Of a stretch of DNA of 64,000 bases, positions 1-35,039 are shown in pieces. The first letter of the stretch is position 1. Every line of letters starts with the position of its first letter. The notes under the pieces were generated by a model. It had not been told where the DNA came from. It ran no database searches and saw only the letters and a program-made list of their open reading frames with translations. Source of the DNA: Hormiphora californensis (Eukaryota > Ctenophora > Tentaculata > Cydippida > Pleurobrachiidae); contig CM035361.1 of assembly GCA_020137815.1 (NCBI GenBank), positions 1,562,024 through 1,626,023 of the forward strand, read 5' to 3'. The translations under genes were made by a program, and so were the position numbers.

Positions 1-323
1 AGAATTTGGTGCGCGGCGCAAAATTTGCGCGTGCTATTTTTTTCTGCCGTCAGATTTTGAGCCAAACATCTTTTTGCCACCAAATCCTTTTGGAAACAAA
101 TAGACGACACAATATATTCACTTCTAACCGATTAGTTGGGGAATAGCAATTCACAAAATTTACAATATATACTTGAACAGTGCATATGTATGTGTAATGA
201 GGGTGCGAGAGATGTAGATAATACAATACATCACCCTCATTATCTCTCTCACTGCACACTCATTCTCTCACTTAACATCACCCAAAACTACAATAATATT
301 GCTTTCAAAAAACACGAGCCTAC
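1..323. other. Gene-free left edge
   Basis: No coding exon, RNA gene or clear repeat is seen. The sequence is AT-rich with a mild inverted match between ggtgcgagag... and the downstream ctctctcact around positions 200-260. It ends at the TTAA that flanks the next element. Confidence 0.5.
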
Positions 324-327
324 TTAA

Positions 328-1716
328 GGGTACGCTAACCAAAAATTTTTTTCGAGTGCAGGGAAATCTCTCACCGTAGGGTTGTAGGCCATGCCAAGGA
401 GACCTCAAATATGCAATTTGAGCTCTCAAGTCGAATTCATATTTTTGCTACAGCTGTTTAAAAAATGTCCTGTAAATACGTTTTTGGCATCTCAAAAAAA
501 TTTTTTTAAAGATAGGAGCATGAAAATTTGGGGATTTGAAGAGGACATAAAGGTCAATAACCACAAAAAATTTTTTTGCAATCCGAGCTGATTTCCGGTC
601 CTGAGATGGATTTCTTTTTTTCCACTTTAACGCCCTATTTGGCAAAGTTCCGAAAACATGTGAAAGCTGTAAATTGGTGAAAAGTTGCGTCTAACGATTA
701 TCTAAGTGGCCATAAATTTTGGGCGTGTCCTTATTTGAGATAAGCTGTACAGAGTTTTTTTTGTAAAAGCCGTCATTTCAGAAATAAATAAATTCCCTGT
801 ATCTCAAAAACGGCTGATCGTAGAGACCTGAGACTATGCTTAAAAGATTCAGAAGGTCCGATTTTGGGGGGGTCTTCTGAGAGACATTTTGCTCCTACTT
901 CAACCGTTTTTGCTGTAATTGCGAAAAACAAAAACCCATCTTCGCCATCGTGGATTTTTTGTGATTTTGTTTTTGGTGATTATAGGGACCCATATGGACC
1001 AAATAGTGAAGGAATTAGCTTGTTACACACTTTTCCATAGTTTCGGTCCTTTCTTAGCTAAAATTCCCTAATTACAGGATATTGGAGTTTAGCTTTTGCC
1101 CTTCTCATAGAATCTGTTTTTCGCAATTACAGCAAAAACGGTTGAAGTAGGAGCAAAATGTCTCTCAGAAGACCCCCCCAAAATCGGACCTTCTGAATCG
1201 TTTAAGCATAGTCTCAGGTCTCTACGATCAGCCGTTTTTGAGATACAGGGAATTTATTTATTTCTGAAATGACGGCTTTTACAAAAAAAAACTCTGTACA
1301 GTTTATCTCAAATAAGGACACGCCCAAAATTTATGGCCACTTAGATAATCGTTAGACGCAACTTTTCACCAATTTACAGCTTTCACATGTTTTCGGAACT
1401 TTGCCAAATAGGGCGTTAAAGTGGAAAAAAAGAAATCCATCTCAGGACCGGAAATCAGCTCGGATTGCAAAAAAAATTTTTGTGGTTATTTACCTTTATG
1501 TCCTCTTCAAATCCCCAAATTTTCATGCTCCTATCTTTAAAAAAAATTTTGAGATGCCAAAAACGTATTTACAGGACATTTTTTAAACAGCTGTAGCAAA
1601 AATATGAATTCGACTTGAGAGCTCAAATTGCATATTTGAGGTCTCCTTGGCATGGCCTACAACCCTACGGTGAGAGATTTCCCTGCACTCGAAAAAAAAT
1701 TTTGGTTAGCGTACCC
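328..1716. mobile_element. Fold-back element with TTAA flanks (piggyBac-like MITE)
   Basis: Two near-identical inverted arms (about 328-927 and 1114-1716) enclose a loop of roughly 190 bp. The outermost bases read GGGTACGCTAACC on the left and its complement on the right, directly bordered by TTAA at 324-327 and TTAA at 1717-1720. TTAA duplication is the hallmark of piggyBac-type transposition, so a non-autonomous piggyBac-like fold-back is inferred. No transposase frame is present; short frames across the arms are mirror images of each other and not genes. The loop segment around 1005-1060 resembles the outer arm of the element at 40.4 kb. Confidence 0.75.
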
Positions 1717-1778
1717 TTAATTAATAATTATAATAACTCATCATTGCGTGGTCGAATCTCCCAGATGTGTGTATGTGT

Positions 1779-1845
1779 CAGGAACCGACCGACACAAGTA
1801 AACAACCAATCAGGGACCAGTATTTCCTGATTCAGTCGGTTCCTG
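1779..1845. mobile_element. Short hAT-like MITE, copy 1 (internally deleted)
   Basis: A 67-bp element with ends CAGGAACCGAC and GTCGGTTCCTG, bordered by an 8-bp direct repeat GTATGTGT (1771-1778 and 1846-1853). It matches the copies at 7382, 8000 and 42331 but lacks their central 40 or so bases including the CACGTG palindrome. An 8-bp target duplication fits the hAT superfamily (inference). Confidence 0.8.
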
Positions 1846-1975
1846 GTATGTGTAGTGGTTATGTACTTGTGGCTAGTACCACACTCTCCTCAGTCTTCAA
1901 ACTGATATCAAATGGAAATATATAACGCACCTATATACCGGTCCAATCCAAAAGAGACACCCTGTAATTGTGTGC

Positions 1976-2036
1976 TGCCTGGCGACCCCGTTTTGATGCT
2001 CAGTACACTCAGATCGGGTCAGAACCGCCAGACAGA
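1976..2036. repeat. Dispersed short repeat, copy 1
   Basis: The stretch beginning cctggcgacccc, running through ttttgatg and atcgggtc and ending ccgccagacag matches 31828-31896 in the calcineurin upstream region. Both copies have ctggcg/cgccag ends, so this is probably a tiny inverted-repeat element. Nothing coding is seen in 1854-2240 around it. Confidence 0.5.
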
Positions 2037-2246
2037 TGGTGTGGGGGGTGGATGAATCGCTTGAAAGAGATATATAACTAACAAAAGAGAACCTATAGAG
2101 AACAAAAAATATAACCTCCAACTCAGGGGGAAAATGTAGCTCAAAACAACACGAAGAGAGATCTACCGGAGCACAGAAAAATGGAAAAAACACAAAAGCT
2201 AGCCCAAATCATAGCGCTGGCAAGCGCCCGGGGCCCAATCCTCCCT

Positions 2247-3220
2247 CCCCCAACCATCCTTCCCTTAAAAATGTCCATTTTCCAAGCATTCTTGCTTCCA
2301 TTGAATGGAAAATCGAAATTGCGAAAAAATTTTTGAAAATTTTGACAGCGCTACTATACTTATTGTCTGAAATCGGCAATTTCAACTTTGTTTTAGACAA
2401 CCTTCCCGTTGTTCTACGAACTTGTCGCTTGGTAGTTCGTGTTGCCTTGACACCTAGAGCACACGTTAAAAATTTCATGCAAATCGGAGTTACGGTTTTT
2501 ACGTTACAGAGGGTCGTATTTTAGAGAAAATGTCCGTTTTTCGCGTCACGAACGACCGTTAAGTAACGACAATTTTGCGTACACAATAGAGGCCACAGTT
2601 TTAAAGCTATCACCATGAAACTTTGGGAGTCGGTAGGTCTACTGGTGTACCTTGTATTAAAGCTTGGACAGAGAAAACGGACAGTCCTAACAAAAGTTAT
2701 GACTGTCTTAAGTTTTCTTTGGCGTCTAAGACAGTCTTCCCGTCGTTCTACGAATACGCCGCTTGGTACGTAATGTTGTCTCGACATTTAAAACACACGA
2801 TCAAAATTTCAAGCAAATCCGAGTTACGGTTTTTCAGTTACGTGCATCTGACTGTATTAAGATTTAAGACGATTTTCAAAAAAACCTAGAAAAGAGCAAA
2901 TTAAACTATAAATCATGATTTTATCACATATATTTTGCCAATGTAGGTCAACTGCTGTATTTTCAGATATAATTGGAAGTCATATCTAGATTTATGACTG
3001 TCTTAAATTTAAGACGATTTTAAAAACGCCTAGAAAGAAGCGTTTCAGAGTCTAAATTAACAATGTATCAGATTTATTTTATGAAATAAGGTTTACCGCC
3101 GCATTTTCAGTTATAATGGGTAGTCATATCTAGGGTTATGACTGTCTTAAATATAAGACGATTTAAAAAACCGAGAAAAGAGCGAATTAGCATCTAGAAC
3201 CTGATTGTATCAGATAAATT
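2247..3220. repeat. Diverged tandem repeats
   Basis: Two related blocks about 335 bp apart (2390-2515 and 2725-2850) share cttcccgt.gttctacgaa and a later gagttacggttttt. They are followed by about three units of roughly 142 bp, marked by tatgactgtcttaaat..aagacgatttaaaa at about 2700, 2995 and 3137. The units are old and diverged. Short open frames here are not conserved and are not called. Confidence 0.6.
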
Positions 3221-3580
3221 TGATTATCAATGCTTATCCGTGATCGTTATCCGTAACTAATAATCAAAATCAGAGAATAATCGTGGAGAACCAATCGCGG
3301 ATATCAATCGCTGATAACTAATAAATAATAGTAATCGCGGGTAACTAACCACGACAACTCATCGCGAATGAGTAATATGATAGTTACCAATCGCGGATAG
3401 CTAATCGCAAATATAGCTAATCGAATCGCGATAGCTAATCGCGATAGCTAATCGCGATAATTAATCGCGATAACTTATAACGGATTCGTGATCAGTTATC
3501 CGCGATTGGTTGTCCGCGATTACTATAATATTCGTTATTCGCAATTGATATCCGAGATTGGATATCTGCGATTGAAAAAG
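3221..3580. repeat. AT-rich array of TCGCGA-containing palindromic units
   Basis: Many variants of aatcgcgatagct are packed here, clearest at 3410-3475 where the unit is 13-14 bp and repeats about five times. Each unit is itself palindromic (tatCGCGata, TCGCGA). The surrounding sequence contains decayed versions on both strands (atccgcgattgg and similar). No gene is seen. Confidence 0.65.
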
Positions 3581-3641
3581 TCCGTGAATCCCCAATCCAC
3601 GTTTATTAAACTCAGCTAAGTAGTATAACAAAATGCCTGAT

Positions 3642-4078
3642 ACTAGATCCAAAAACCAAACAAGTTTGGTGGATAGCCGGGGCCGCAGAAATTTAAAAAC
3701 GTGCGAAAGTTTTAATACATGAACTTTCGGGGCCTGGGGTGCTGTTAAATTCGCGTTTCCATGATAATCAGCCGTTCTTTCAAAACACACTATTATTCTG
3801 TAAAACAGACTCTGAAACGACCCACTGTGTGCCGTATATTATACGTGATATGTGTGGAGCTGTATGTATGATAATGTGGAATCAAAAATAATGATAAATT
3901 ACAATCATTGCGATAGTTTTCCTGGCGTATAGTTTGAAAATGTTGCTGGTTATAATCATGGAAACGCGAATTTAACAGCACCCCAGGCCCCGAAAGTTCA
4001 TGTATTAAAACTTTCGCACGTTTTTAAATTTCTGCGGCCCCGGCTATCCACCAAACTTGTTTGGTTTTTGGATCTAGT
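3642..4078. mobile_element. Fold-back element, 437 bp
   Basis: The arms 3642-3768 and 3953-4078 are essentially perfect inverted copies, beginning actagatccaaaaacc and ending in its complement, with a loop of about 185 bp. No coding capacity and no obvious terminal target duplication. Confidence 0.75.
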
Positions 4079-4124
4079 CTTACATAACAGTAAAGTAGAT
4101 CTAGATGTACAGAGTGGGTCCGTG

Positions 4125-4222
4125 TTTTGGGACCCCCAGTACGGATTGGTCCGGGTTTTAGGACCACCCAGTACGGATTGGCCCGGGTTTTTAGGACCAC
4201 CCAGTACGGATTGGTCCGGTAG
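4125..4222. repeat. Three-copy tandem repeat, 32-33 bp unit
   Basis: CAGTACGGATTGG recurs at 4137, 4169 and 4202, each followed by tccggg and ttttaggaccac. The remainder of 4079-4396 is unremarkable AT-rich DNA with a short CT stretch near 4340. Confidence 0.8.
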
Positions 4223-5069
4223 AGAGAGAAGCTGAAAGAAGTTTAAATTCTACCCACGCCAAAATATATATCAACTTCATCAGTTCTACATGTAACCCTA
4301 CACACACAAAACACAACTAAACTATAAGGGGCGTTGTCACTCTCTCTCTCTTCCTCTCGTGGATCTAAAACATGGTGTGAGTCAATATATATAATACACG
4401 GTGCACCAGAAGGATCGTCAACCCAAAGTTGAGCCCACAAAACAAACTTTTGTTGGGGGTGACCCAGGAGGCCTTACTGAACATCCCCACGGTGAGAAAA
4501 GTATATGTTATCGGGGGAAATTTTTGTCAAAATCGAAAAAACTGGTTTTTAGTCCAAATTTGTGCATAACTTACTTGACTGCCGTTTGATGAAATATCTG
4601 ATTGACATAAAATAAGTATACAAGACCTATTTTTGCACGAGGAATCTATTGCCGGTAGAGAGAAATCTCTAAAATGACCGGAAAATTGTCAAATATGGGA
4701 ATTTTGTCATTTTTTTGAGGTTTTTGGCCCTTTAACCATTGAAAACGTTGAGATAGGAAGTTGGCAATAGCGCCAATCGTTAAAATGGTCATTTTTCTAC
4801 GGGATCCCAAAATTTCATGTATATCCGATTCATGGTTAGATTTTGGCAAACTATTGAGATGTGCTTACTGAAAAAAGGATAACTTTATTTTCTCGTTTTT
4901 TGCGATTTTTTAACTTTTGAAAGAATTCTGATTGAAATGGCCAATCAGGGTTGTTTATGGGACAATTTTCGACCAAAATCCAAGATTTCATGCAAATCCA
5001 ATGACAGATCATTGATTTATAGAAAGTTGAAATAGGCAAAAAAGGCCAATTTTTACCATGAAAACAAAA

Positions 5070-5720
5070 ATACACATTTTTTTCTTGTCAATTTCCATCA
5101 ACAACTGGTACCCTACCTATTTTTGCACGTAGAATCGATTGCCGGTGGAGTGGATCCTCTTAAATGATTGGAAAAGCGGTCAAAATGCCATTTTTTGGAG
5201 GTCCAAAAACTTCCAAAAAATGACATTTCGACCGCTTTCCAATCATTTAAGAGGATCCACTCCACCGGCAATCGATTCTACGTGCAAAAAATAGGTAGGG
5301 TACCAGTTGTTGATGGAAATTGACAAGAAAAAATGTGTATTTTTGTTTTCATGGTAAAAATTGGCCTTTTTTTGCCTATTTCAACTTTCTATAAATCAAC
5401 ACATTTTTTTCTTGTCAATTTCCATCAACAACTGGTACCCTACCTATTTTTGCACGTAGAATCGATTGCCGGTGGAGTGGATCCTCTTAAATGATTGGAA
5501 AAGCGGTCAAAATGCCATTTTTTGGAGGTCCAAAAACTTCCAAAAAATGACATTTCGACCGCTTTCCAATCATTTAAGAGGATCCACTCCACCGGCAATC
5601 GATTCTACGTGCAAAAAATAGGTAGGGTACCAGTTGTTGATGGAAATTGACAAGAAAAAATGTGTATTTTTGTTTTCATGGTAAAAATTGGCCTTTTTTT
5701 GCCTATTTCAACTTTCTATA
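5070..5720. repeat. Tandemly duplicated hairpin at the palindrome centre
   Basis: A unit of about 325 bp containing a complete small palindrome (symmetry centre near 5206) is repeated with a second centre near 5531. Each unit carries atcgattgccggtggagtgg on one side and its complement on the other. The join lies near 5395-5400, where tataaatcaa runs straight into cacatttttttc. Confidence 0.75.
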
Positions 5721-6011
5721 AATCAATGATCTGTCATTGGATTTGCATGAAATCTTGGATTTTGGTCGAAAATTGTCCCATAAACAACTTTAGCATGGCC
5801 CTGATTGGCCATTTCAATCAGAATTCTTTCAAAAGTTAAAAAATCGCAAAAAACGAGAAAATCAAGTTATCCTTTTTTCAGTAAGCACATCTCAGTAGTT
5901 TGCCAAAATCTAACCATGAATCGGATAAACATGAAATTTTGGGATCCCGTAGAAAAATGACCATTTTAACGATTGGCGCTATTGCCAACTTCCTATCTCA
6001 ACGTTTTCAAT

Positions 6012-6832
6012 TAGTTAGGAACACTATTGGTGCGCGGTCGTGCCCACGGAAGGAGTGCTTGGATCATCTTGAAACCGGTTTTAAGTTAACTAATGCATAT
6101 CCAAAAGTGTCTGTAGCTATTTGGGTGATGTTCTGACAATCCAATCACGAGTTATGACGAAAAAACAGTCAAAAAAGACGTTTTAAAGTGACAAAAAGGA
6201 GGACCTGAACACAGCCCTTATATGAAGGGTTAGGGCTATGAAACTTCTTGAGTGGACAGAGAATCGTCCAAATTTGCAGTGCCAACTTTGGAATAGTTTC
6301 TATCTTTTGTAGTTATCTAATTACAGTTGTTTAAACATGTGAGAAGATGCTGCAGGGGCCTCTAATACTGTGTATTTTTGCTTGTGAAGTGATCACTTGA
6401 CGAGATTTACCCAATTAGAGAGCGGATTAAAGCATACAAGCGGTGAGAGCAAGCAATATGGGACGGAAACAGTACCAAATTACCCTGTTTTGCAGATCGT
6501 CTCACATGTTTGAATGGCTATAATTAGATAACTACAAAAGATAGAAACTATTCCAAAGTTGGCACTGCAAATTTGGACGATTCTCTGTCCACTCAAGAAG
6601 TTTCGTAGCCCTAACCCTTCATATAAGGGCTGTGTTCAGGTCCTCCTTTTTGTCACTTTAAAACGTCTTTTTTGACTGTTTTTTCGTCATAACTCGTGAT
6701 TGGATTGTCAGAACATCACCCAAATAGCTACAGACACTTTTGGATATGCATTAGTTAACTTAAAACCGGTTTCAAGATGATCCAAGCACTCCTTCCGTGG
6801 GCACGACCGCGCACCAATAGTGTTCCTAACTA
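6012..6832. mobile_element. Nested fold-back of the TAGTTAGG family
   Basis: An 821-bp inverted-repeat element inserted in the right arm of the giant palindrome. The ends are TAGTTAGGAACAC and its complement, flanked by AAT at 6009-6011 and AAT at 6833-6835. The uninterrupted left arm near 4733-4750 shows the target with a single AAT. The arms are about 340 bp each with a loop near 6355-6490. The same end sequence occurs at 40380/41376. Confidence 0.85.
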
Positions 6833-7381
6833 AATGGTTAAAGGGCCAAAAACCTCAAAAAAATGACAAAATTCCCATATTTGACAATTTTCCGGTCATT
6901 TTAGAAATTTCTCTCCACCGGCAATCGATTCCTCGTGCAAAAATAGGTCTTGTATACTTATTTTATGTCAATCAGATATTTCATCAAACGGCAGTCAAGT
7001 AAGTTATGCACAAATTTGGACCAAAAACCAGTTTTTTCGATTTTGACAAAAATTTCCCCCGATAACATATACTTTTCTCACCGTGGGGATGTTCAGGAAG
7101 GCCTCCTGGGTCACCCCCAACAAAAGTTTGTTTTGTGGGCTCAACTTTGGGTTGACGATCCTTCTGGTGCACCGTGAATAGTGATATAATGGCGATCTAC
7201 AAAAATACATAATTTAACAACTGCCAATTAAAATATGTGTTGTCCTGAAAATGAGCTAAAATTAATTATTTTACACACAAAACGGGTGATATTTTTTAAG
7301 AAAACTTGTCCACACTTTCTTGGTCACGGGGGAAAACTTGTTCGGCCCTGTCTATCACCTCTTTTAAAGGAGGGTTAGAAC

Positions 7382-7477
7382 CAGGAACCGACTGAATCAG
7401 GAATTACTGGTCCCTGACTGGCTGATAACCAGTCACGTGACCTAAATAACGAGTTCTGATTGGTCGGTCGGTTCCTG
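7382..7477. mobile_element. Short hAT-like MITE, copy 2
   Basis: A 96-bp element with CAGGAACCGACTGAA and TCGGTTCCTG ends, in opposite orientation to copies 3 and 4. The centre keeps CAGTCACGTGACC. Flanks are imperfect repeats ending in TTAGAAC. The rest of 7177-7852 holds GA-rich sequence (7660-7780) and no recognisable gene. Confidence 0.8.
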
Positions 7478-7852
7478 GACTTAGAACATAACAAGGGTAA
7501 AACACCTCACACAGGTGTGTGGTACTCATATTGTTCACGATATATCTGAACTTCTTCTCACAAACCACTCACACCACATTCAAAGAAACAAACAAAAAAC
7601 AGGCATCTTCAGTCCCTTTAATACTTTATACCACGCGGAGAAAAGATTCAGAAAGAGAGCAACCGAGAGAGAGAGAAAAAGAGATAGAGATTATGAGAGA
7701 GATTAGTTGTTTTTGAAACGCTGTATAATACCCTGCGAAGACCAAGTAGAGAGAGAGAGAGAGAGAAGAGAGAGAATAACACGCGGTGGTGGTGGGGTGC
7801 ATCAAAACAGTTCAAGTCGAGATATATTGCTGGAGAGAGAGGGGAGGACCGC

Positions 7853-30593
<22,741 letters not shown>

Positions 30594-32019
30594 AAATGAT
30601 GTTCAAGCGTGGTGTGACTAGGGGAATCTCACTTTTCTCTACAGATGCGTCATAGTTTCCTACAAATAGGGGACTTCTTTAGCAACTTAGATCTTCTTTG
30701 AGAACGCCAATAATTTCAAAAATTGTGTTTCCATACGTTTACAAGGTCAAAAAACTGTTAAATTTGATGAAAATACCCAATTATAGCTGGATTTGTTGGA
30801 CTAATGAATGAAAGCAGGAACTGTGGGCTAAGCTGAGACGTTAGGGCTGAGTGCAGGGGTGATTTCTGAGCGGCAAAAGCAATTTAGAAGACGTTCACCA
30901 ACTTTTTTCTTCAAGACTTTTTAAATTTTCAGCTGCGCTGTTGGCAAACGTTGCTGGCAGCGCGGGATAAGGCAGCGCTTTTCAAGCTGCGCTGCGACTT
31001 TTTTATTTTCGTTGCGGCTTGCGCTTGGCAACACGTTGCGGCGCGCGGAACATCTACGCGCACATAATTTTGGCACTTAAAAAATCAAAGTTATGCGCCT
31101 GCCGTGTGCTTGCTTCAGCGAGCATCAATATTCGTCGATCTGTCAGAGCATTGGTTTGACCGAGCGAAGACCGCCGTCAGAGCATCGACCTAGTTACCGA
31201 TCGGGCTCCACACAGTACATTGCCTTGAAGTTGAAGACTTTGAAAGACATTATATAACACAGTTTTAAAGAAACAACATTTGCATTAAACATTTAACAAA
31301 GAACATTGAATGACGATATTTATATCACTGAAACTAAACCTATTTAGTTACTAGCTGTAGAGTGTAGGCCGTAGGGTTATTATCAATAATGAAACAAAAC
31401 ATGGTCTCTGGCTAACCCGTTATTAAAAGTTAACTTTAAGTATTTACTTGTTATTTACATTTTACAATTACAATTACATTTACAGTGATTAAACAGTTGC
31501 AATTGAACACACCCACTGGGCGACTCAGTCCCACTCCCACGCCCATTCCCACATGTGGCCACACCACCATCAAAACAATTAACTTCTCTTAATCTACAGG
31601 ACTTTATTTATATCATTATCTGTACTACCAATTAGAGCCATAGCAACCACTTGCTGCACTGGCAATGATTTAATCAGTTATCTCATTTGGAAAGGGGGTC
31701 ACGCCTAATCTTGAATATAGCCACAGACTAGAGCAACAGGATTGTATCTCAGATAAACTTTATAAAACGTGTACCTTCTGTCTCACTCAAGATTTACTGA
31801 ACCACAATCACATCAGTGATGTCATCACTGGCGCCGCCAGACCCCATTTTGATGTCAGTTCGTTCAGATCGTGTCGGCGCCGCCAGACAGTCACTGTGCA
31901 TGATTTGTTATTGTCACTTTCTGTATTGTTACAGTCCTAGTATCTGTTACAGAATTGGATAACATAGTTCCTCGTACTAGCTCGAGTCAGCTGGTTACCA
32001 TGGTTACCATAGAGATTCA
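30594..32019. promoter_or_regulatory. Calcineurin upstream region / SCAI 3' flank
   Basis: This 1.4-kb gap lies between the calcineurin ATG and the SCAI stop codon, both genes reading leftward. It contains a GC-rich island at 30930-31060 with many gcgctg/cagcgc and ttgcggcgcgc words, and a TGATGTCATC CRE-like palindrome near 31816. It also contains the ctggcg repeat at 31828-31896, and a tttatt (AATAAA on the minus strand) near 31605 that could serve SCAI polyadenylation. Assignment as promoter is positional inference. Confidence 0.45.
31828..31896. repeat. Dispersed short repeat, copy 2
   Basis: ctggcgccgccagacccc to ggcgccgccagacag, matching 1976-2036; ctggcg/cgccag ends on both sides. Confidence 0.5.
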
Positions 32020-34969
32020 TCACTCAGAGAATAGAACAAGACACTCAAGTGTGTTTGCAATGTCAACAATTCCTCGCTTCACGGAAGGCTTCATGAAGAT
32101 ATCTGAGGAGCTCAAAGAGGGAACACATGATGGGTAGTACTCCTCCGTCTGAGTGGGTGGGGGTGAGAATTAGGTTGGATGGGGACGGGGTTACCATGTA
32201 TAATACGACTAGCTAGAGAGGGAATGTACTGCAGTGTACACAATACACATTGTCCTACATCTACCTGCACTGTATCTTACCTTGAAGGCTGTGTGCATTT
32301 GTAGCACGGCAGAAAAGAGGCAGAATCGCAGGACAATCAACCTGATAAATGGGTCATCTAGCAGCTGGATGTAGTGCGGATCTGAAAGGGAGAGAAAAGG
32401 GGGGTTAGAACACACAGGATCCCTTGTCAGCACAATATCTCAGTAGTAAAACACGAGAGCGCGCGGGGTGATCTATCCAATATGTTCCGCGCGCTACGCA
32501 AAGCAAGATGCGTCAATTGCCCTTTTGATTCTCCAGAAACGAAATCAGGTTCTCATTGATTCACGAGAAAGCGTCCAATATCAGGCGACAGATAGTAGCT
32601 AGCATGTGACTGCATGAAGACAAGTGAAAGTTCTTAGAAATTTAGGTTTCTTGGAATTGAAGGGAACTTACGGACGCTTTTGCTGTGAGATAGAAGAGTA
32701 AGAAGTTCAGCTAGCAACCCATTGATTATCGAGAGACCTGACAACAAGTGAGTTAATGTTAATCTATGGTGCTAATCATATCTCTTATTTGTAACAACGA
32801 AAATTTTCCCCGATTCTCGAAAGTCTCGTGGTTGCTTTATACCCGAACTGCAGGTTGAATCTCCAGTCTATTTTCCAAGGTCATGGCTCACCTTTTTTCC
32901 ACTGTGTATCACTGAGTCGATCAATGTTGCAAAGGAGACAGAACGCCATCATTGGGCAATGTAGGAAGAGGCTCATTAATGAACCTAGTTTGTTTCCTGT
33001 TGATAAGTGGTTTGTTACGTTTGAGAATTCCACTCAATTGTCAAGGGTCTATTACCGCGCGGCCCAAAAAAAACTAAGGGTACATTGGCCTTCTTTTCTC
33101 CTAGAAATTTAATTTCAATCACTCTGATATTTTGTCACAATATTTGTATGGTTACTCATTCGAGGAATCCAGAGTTTCAGCCTTCTGGATGAAAATTCAT
33201 TTTTTTCGCCCGAATGAACATCTAATGAACGCCAAAACGGGACCATATTTTGGTACCAAAGTTTTACAAATTTGTTTGGCTATCGATTTCCTTTCGAACG
33301 CGACCAGTTTGAGCTTAATTGGATTACCACAAGAATCACAGTGACCAGTTTACCAAGCCTAGGTTGGGTCATGTGATCCCCATCAAATTATGACGTGTTA
33401 GCTAGAGAACTTACATTCTAACCGACGCTGTATCGTTATACCGTCCTAATTAGCAGATGTGATACGTGATACGCGACCATTACACCTGCTTATTGGCTTG
33501 GTAATGAAATTCCCCCTCTGCGCTAGCTAATAGGGGTGACTTCGTAACCAACTTATTGGCACTTATTAATGACGCTAGCGGTTCAATAGGGGTCACTTGA
33601 CCATACCTAGTGTCGGGAAAGTGGCCACTGTGTCTCTTGTGGTGGCCCAATTGAGCTAAAATTAGTCGCGTTTGAAAGGAAATCGTTACCCAAAGGCGAC
33701 TGTGAAATTCCAGTTTGGAATAGTTTTCTTGTTTTCAAGTTCATTTAGGATTCATTACAGTCGTAAAAATGAATTTTTAGATAGAGCGCCGAAATTCTGG
33801 CTAACATCAATATCGATCAAGTGTAATGGCCCTACGAATTTTTAGCGCCTGAATTTACCAATTTCTTGTCAAAACGGGTTAAAATCGATGTTTGGTAAAA
33901 ATGACCGTTTTTCAATCATTTATTTCACCAACTAAACTTGATTCATTTTTAATAAAAACTCGGATTGCCATTTATTGTTGTTTACTCTAATGCATGGTTG
34001 CTATTTTTAAGAATAAAACCGAATTTAACCATGCGAAAACGTGGAAAAACCCGAAAAATGAAAAAATGGGTTCATTCATGAACTTCACACTTTTATGTTT
34101 TGAAACTCCGGATTCCTCGAATGATTAACCATACAAATATTGTGACAAAATATCAGAGTGATCGAAATTAAAATTCTGGGAGAAAAGAAGGCCGCGCGGT
34201 AGAGGGGGGTTCATAACTAAGAAAAAACTTGCTTCTAACCCCTACCCCTGTAAAGAAAAAAAACGAAATAAACATGGTACCTTTGAGTGTGTGAGGGACA
34301 AGTTTTGGTGATAGAAGGACAATAACGGGCTCTCTGAATACAGGCATTACAGTACTGAAGAAGGACCTGAGGGGAGAGTTTAGGGTAAATACAAACAAGT
34401 AGTTAGCAAGCAGTTGTGATACGTAATAGCTATACAAATGGAACCCACTCACCCATGATCAAAAAAGGTGTGATACAAAGACAGTGCAGGACACATTGTA
34501 TTATTATTATGAAATGAGATCTGATCAGAACACCCTGTATGTTAAACCCACCTGTCCTCTCCCTCTACAATGAGAAGTGTAGCGTGTCGAAGGAATGGGT
34601 GGACATCTTCAGCATGGAGTAGGTCAGGACTATACCGACTAAATGGGGGGGGGGGGGGTGATTAGAGGACTATTATACAAACTAATTGGGGGGGGGTGGT
34701 TAGAGGTCTATTTCGACTAACTGGGAATTAGAAGTGTTGGCATTGAAACTGGCATCGTTAGATAAGGAGCTAAAGAGAAGTCCAATCGGGACGTGGTGAT
34801 GCAGTCGTCACTAGTTCAACCACCAATAATTCTGTCACCACTCTACCCGTCTCTTTGGATGAGACCCGTCTCTCTCGTTTTTGAAATTACACGGTTGGCG
34901 AGGAAACGTGGGGATTAGCGAAGCAATTCTCTCCCAGTCTCCTTTCATAAAACTGTCAAATTCACTCTG

Positions 34970-35039
<70 letters not shown>

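Larger units (their letters stand above)
4397..7176. mobile_element. Giant fold-back element, 2.78 kb
   Basis: The ends CACGGTGCACCAGAAGG (4397) and its complement (7160-7176) are bordered on both sides by AATA, a candidate 4-bp target duplication. The left arm runs inward to about 5200 and the right arm from about 5540 to 7176, the latter lengthened by an inserted element at 6012-6832. The centre is itself a hairpin present twice in tandem (see 5070-5720). All frames in the arms are mirror pairs without protein similarity, so this is a non-autonomous palindromic element. Confidence 0.8.

Noticed and set aside
4397-7176. Paired short frames on both strands of the fold-backs as genes
   Set aside because: The same peptides appear in mirror positions because of the palindrome. 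None has a recognisable domain.
31955-32137. Plus-strand 60-codon frame
   Set aside because: It is the antisense shadow of the last SCAI exon (32148-32020), which joins in phase and ends like SCAI.
32828-33112. Plus-strand 94-codon frame
   Set aside because: It overlaps SCAI exon 32984-32892 on the opposite strand, and its right half is the fold-back end.
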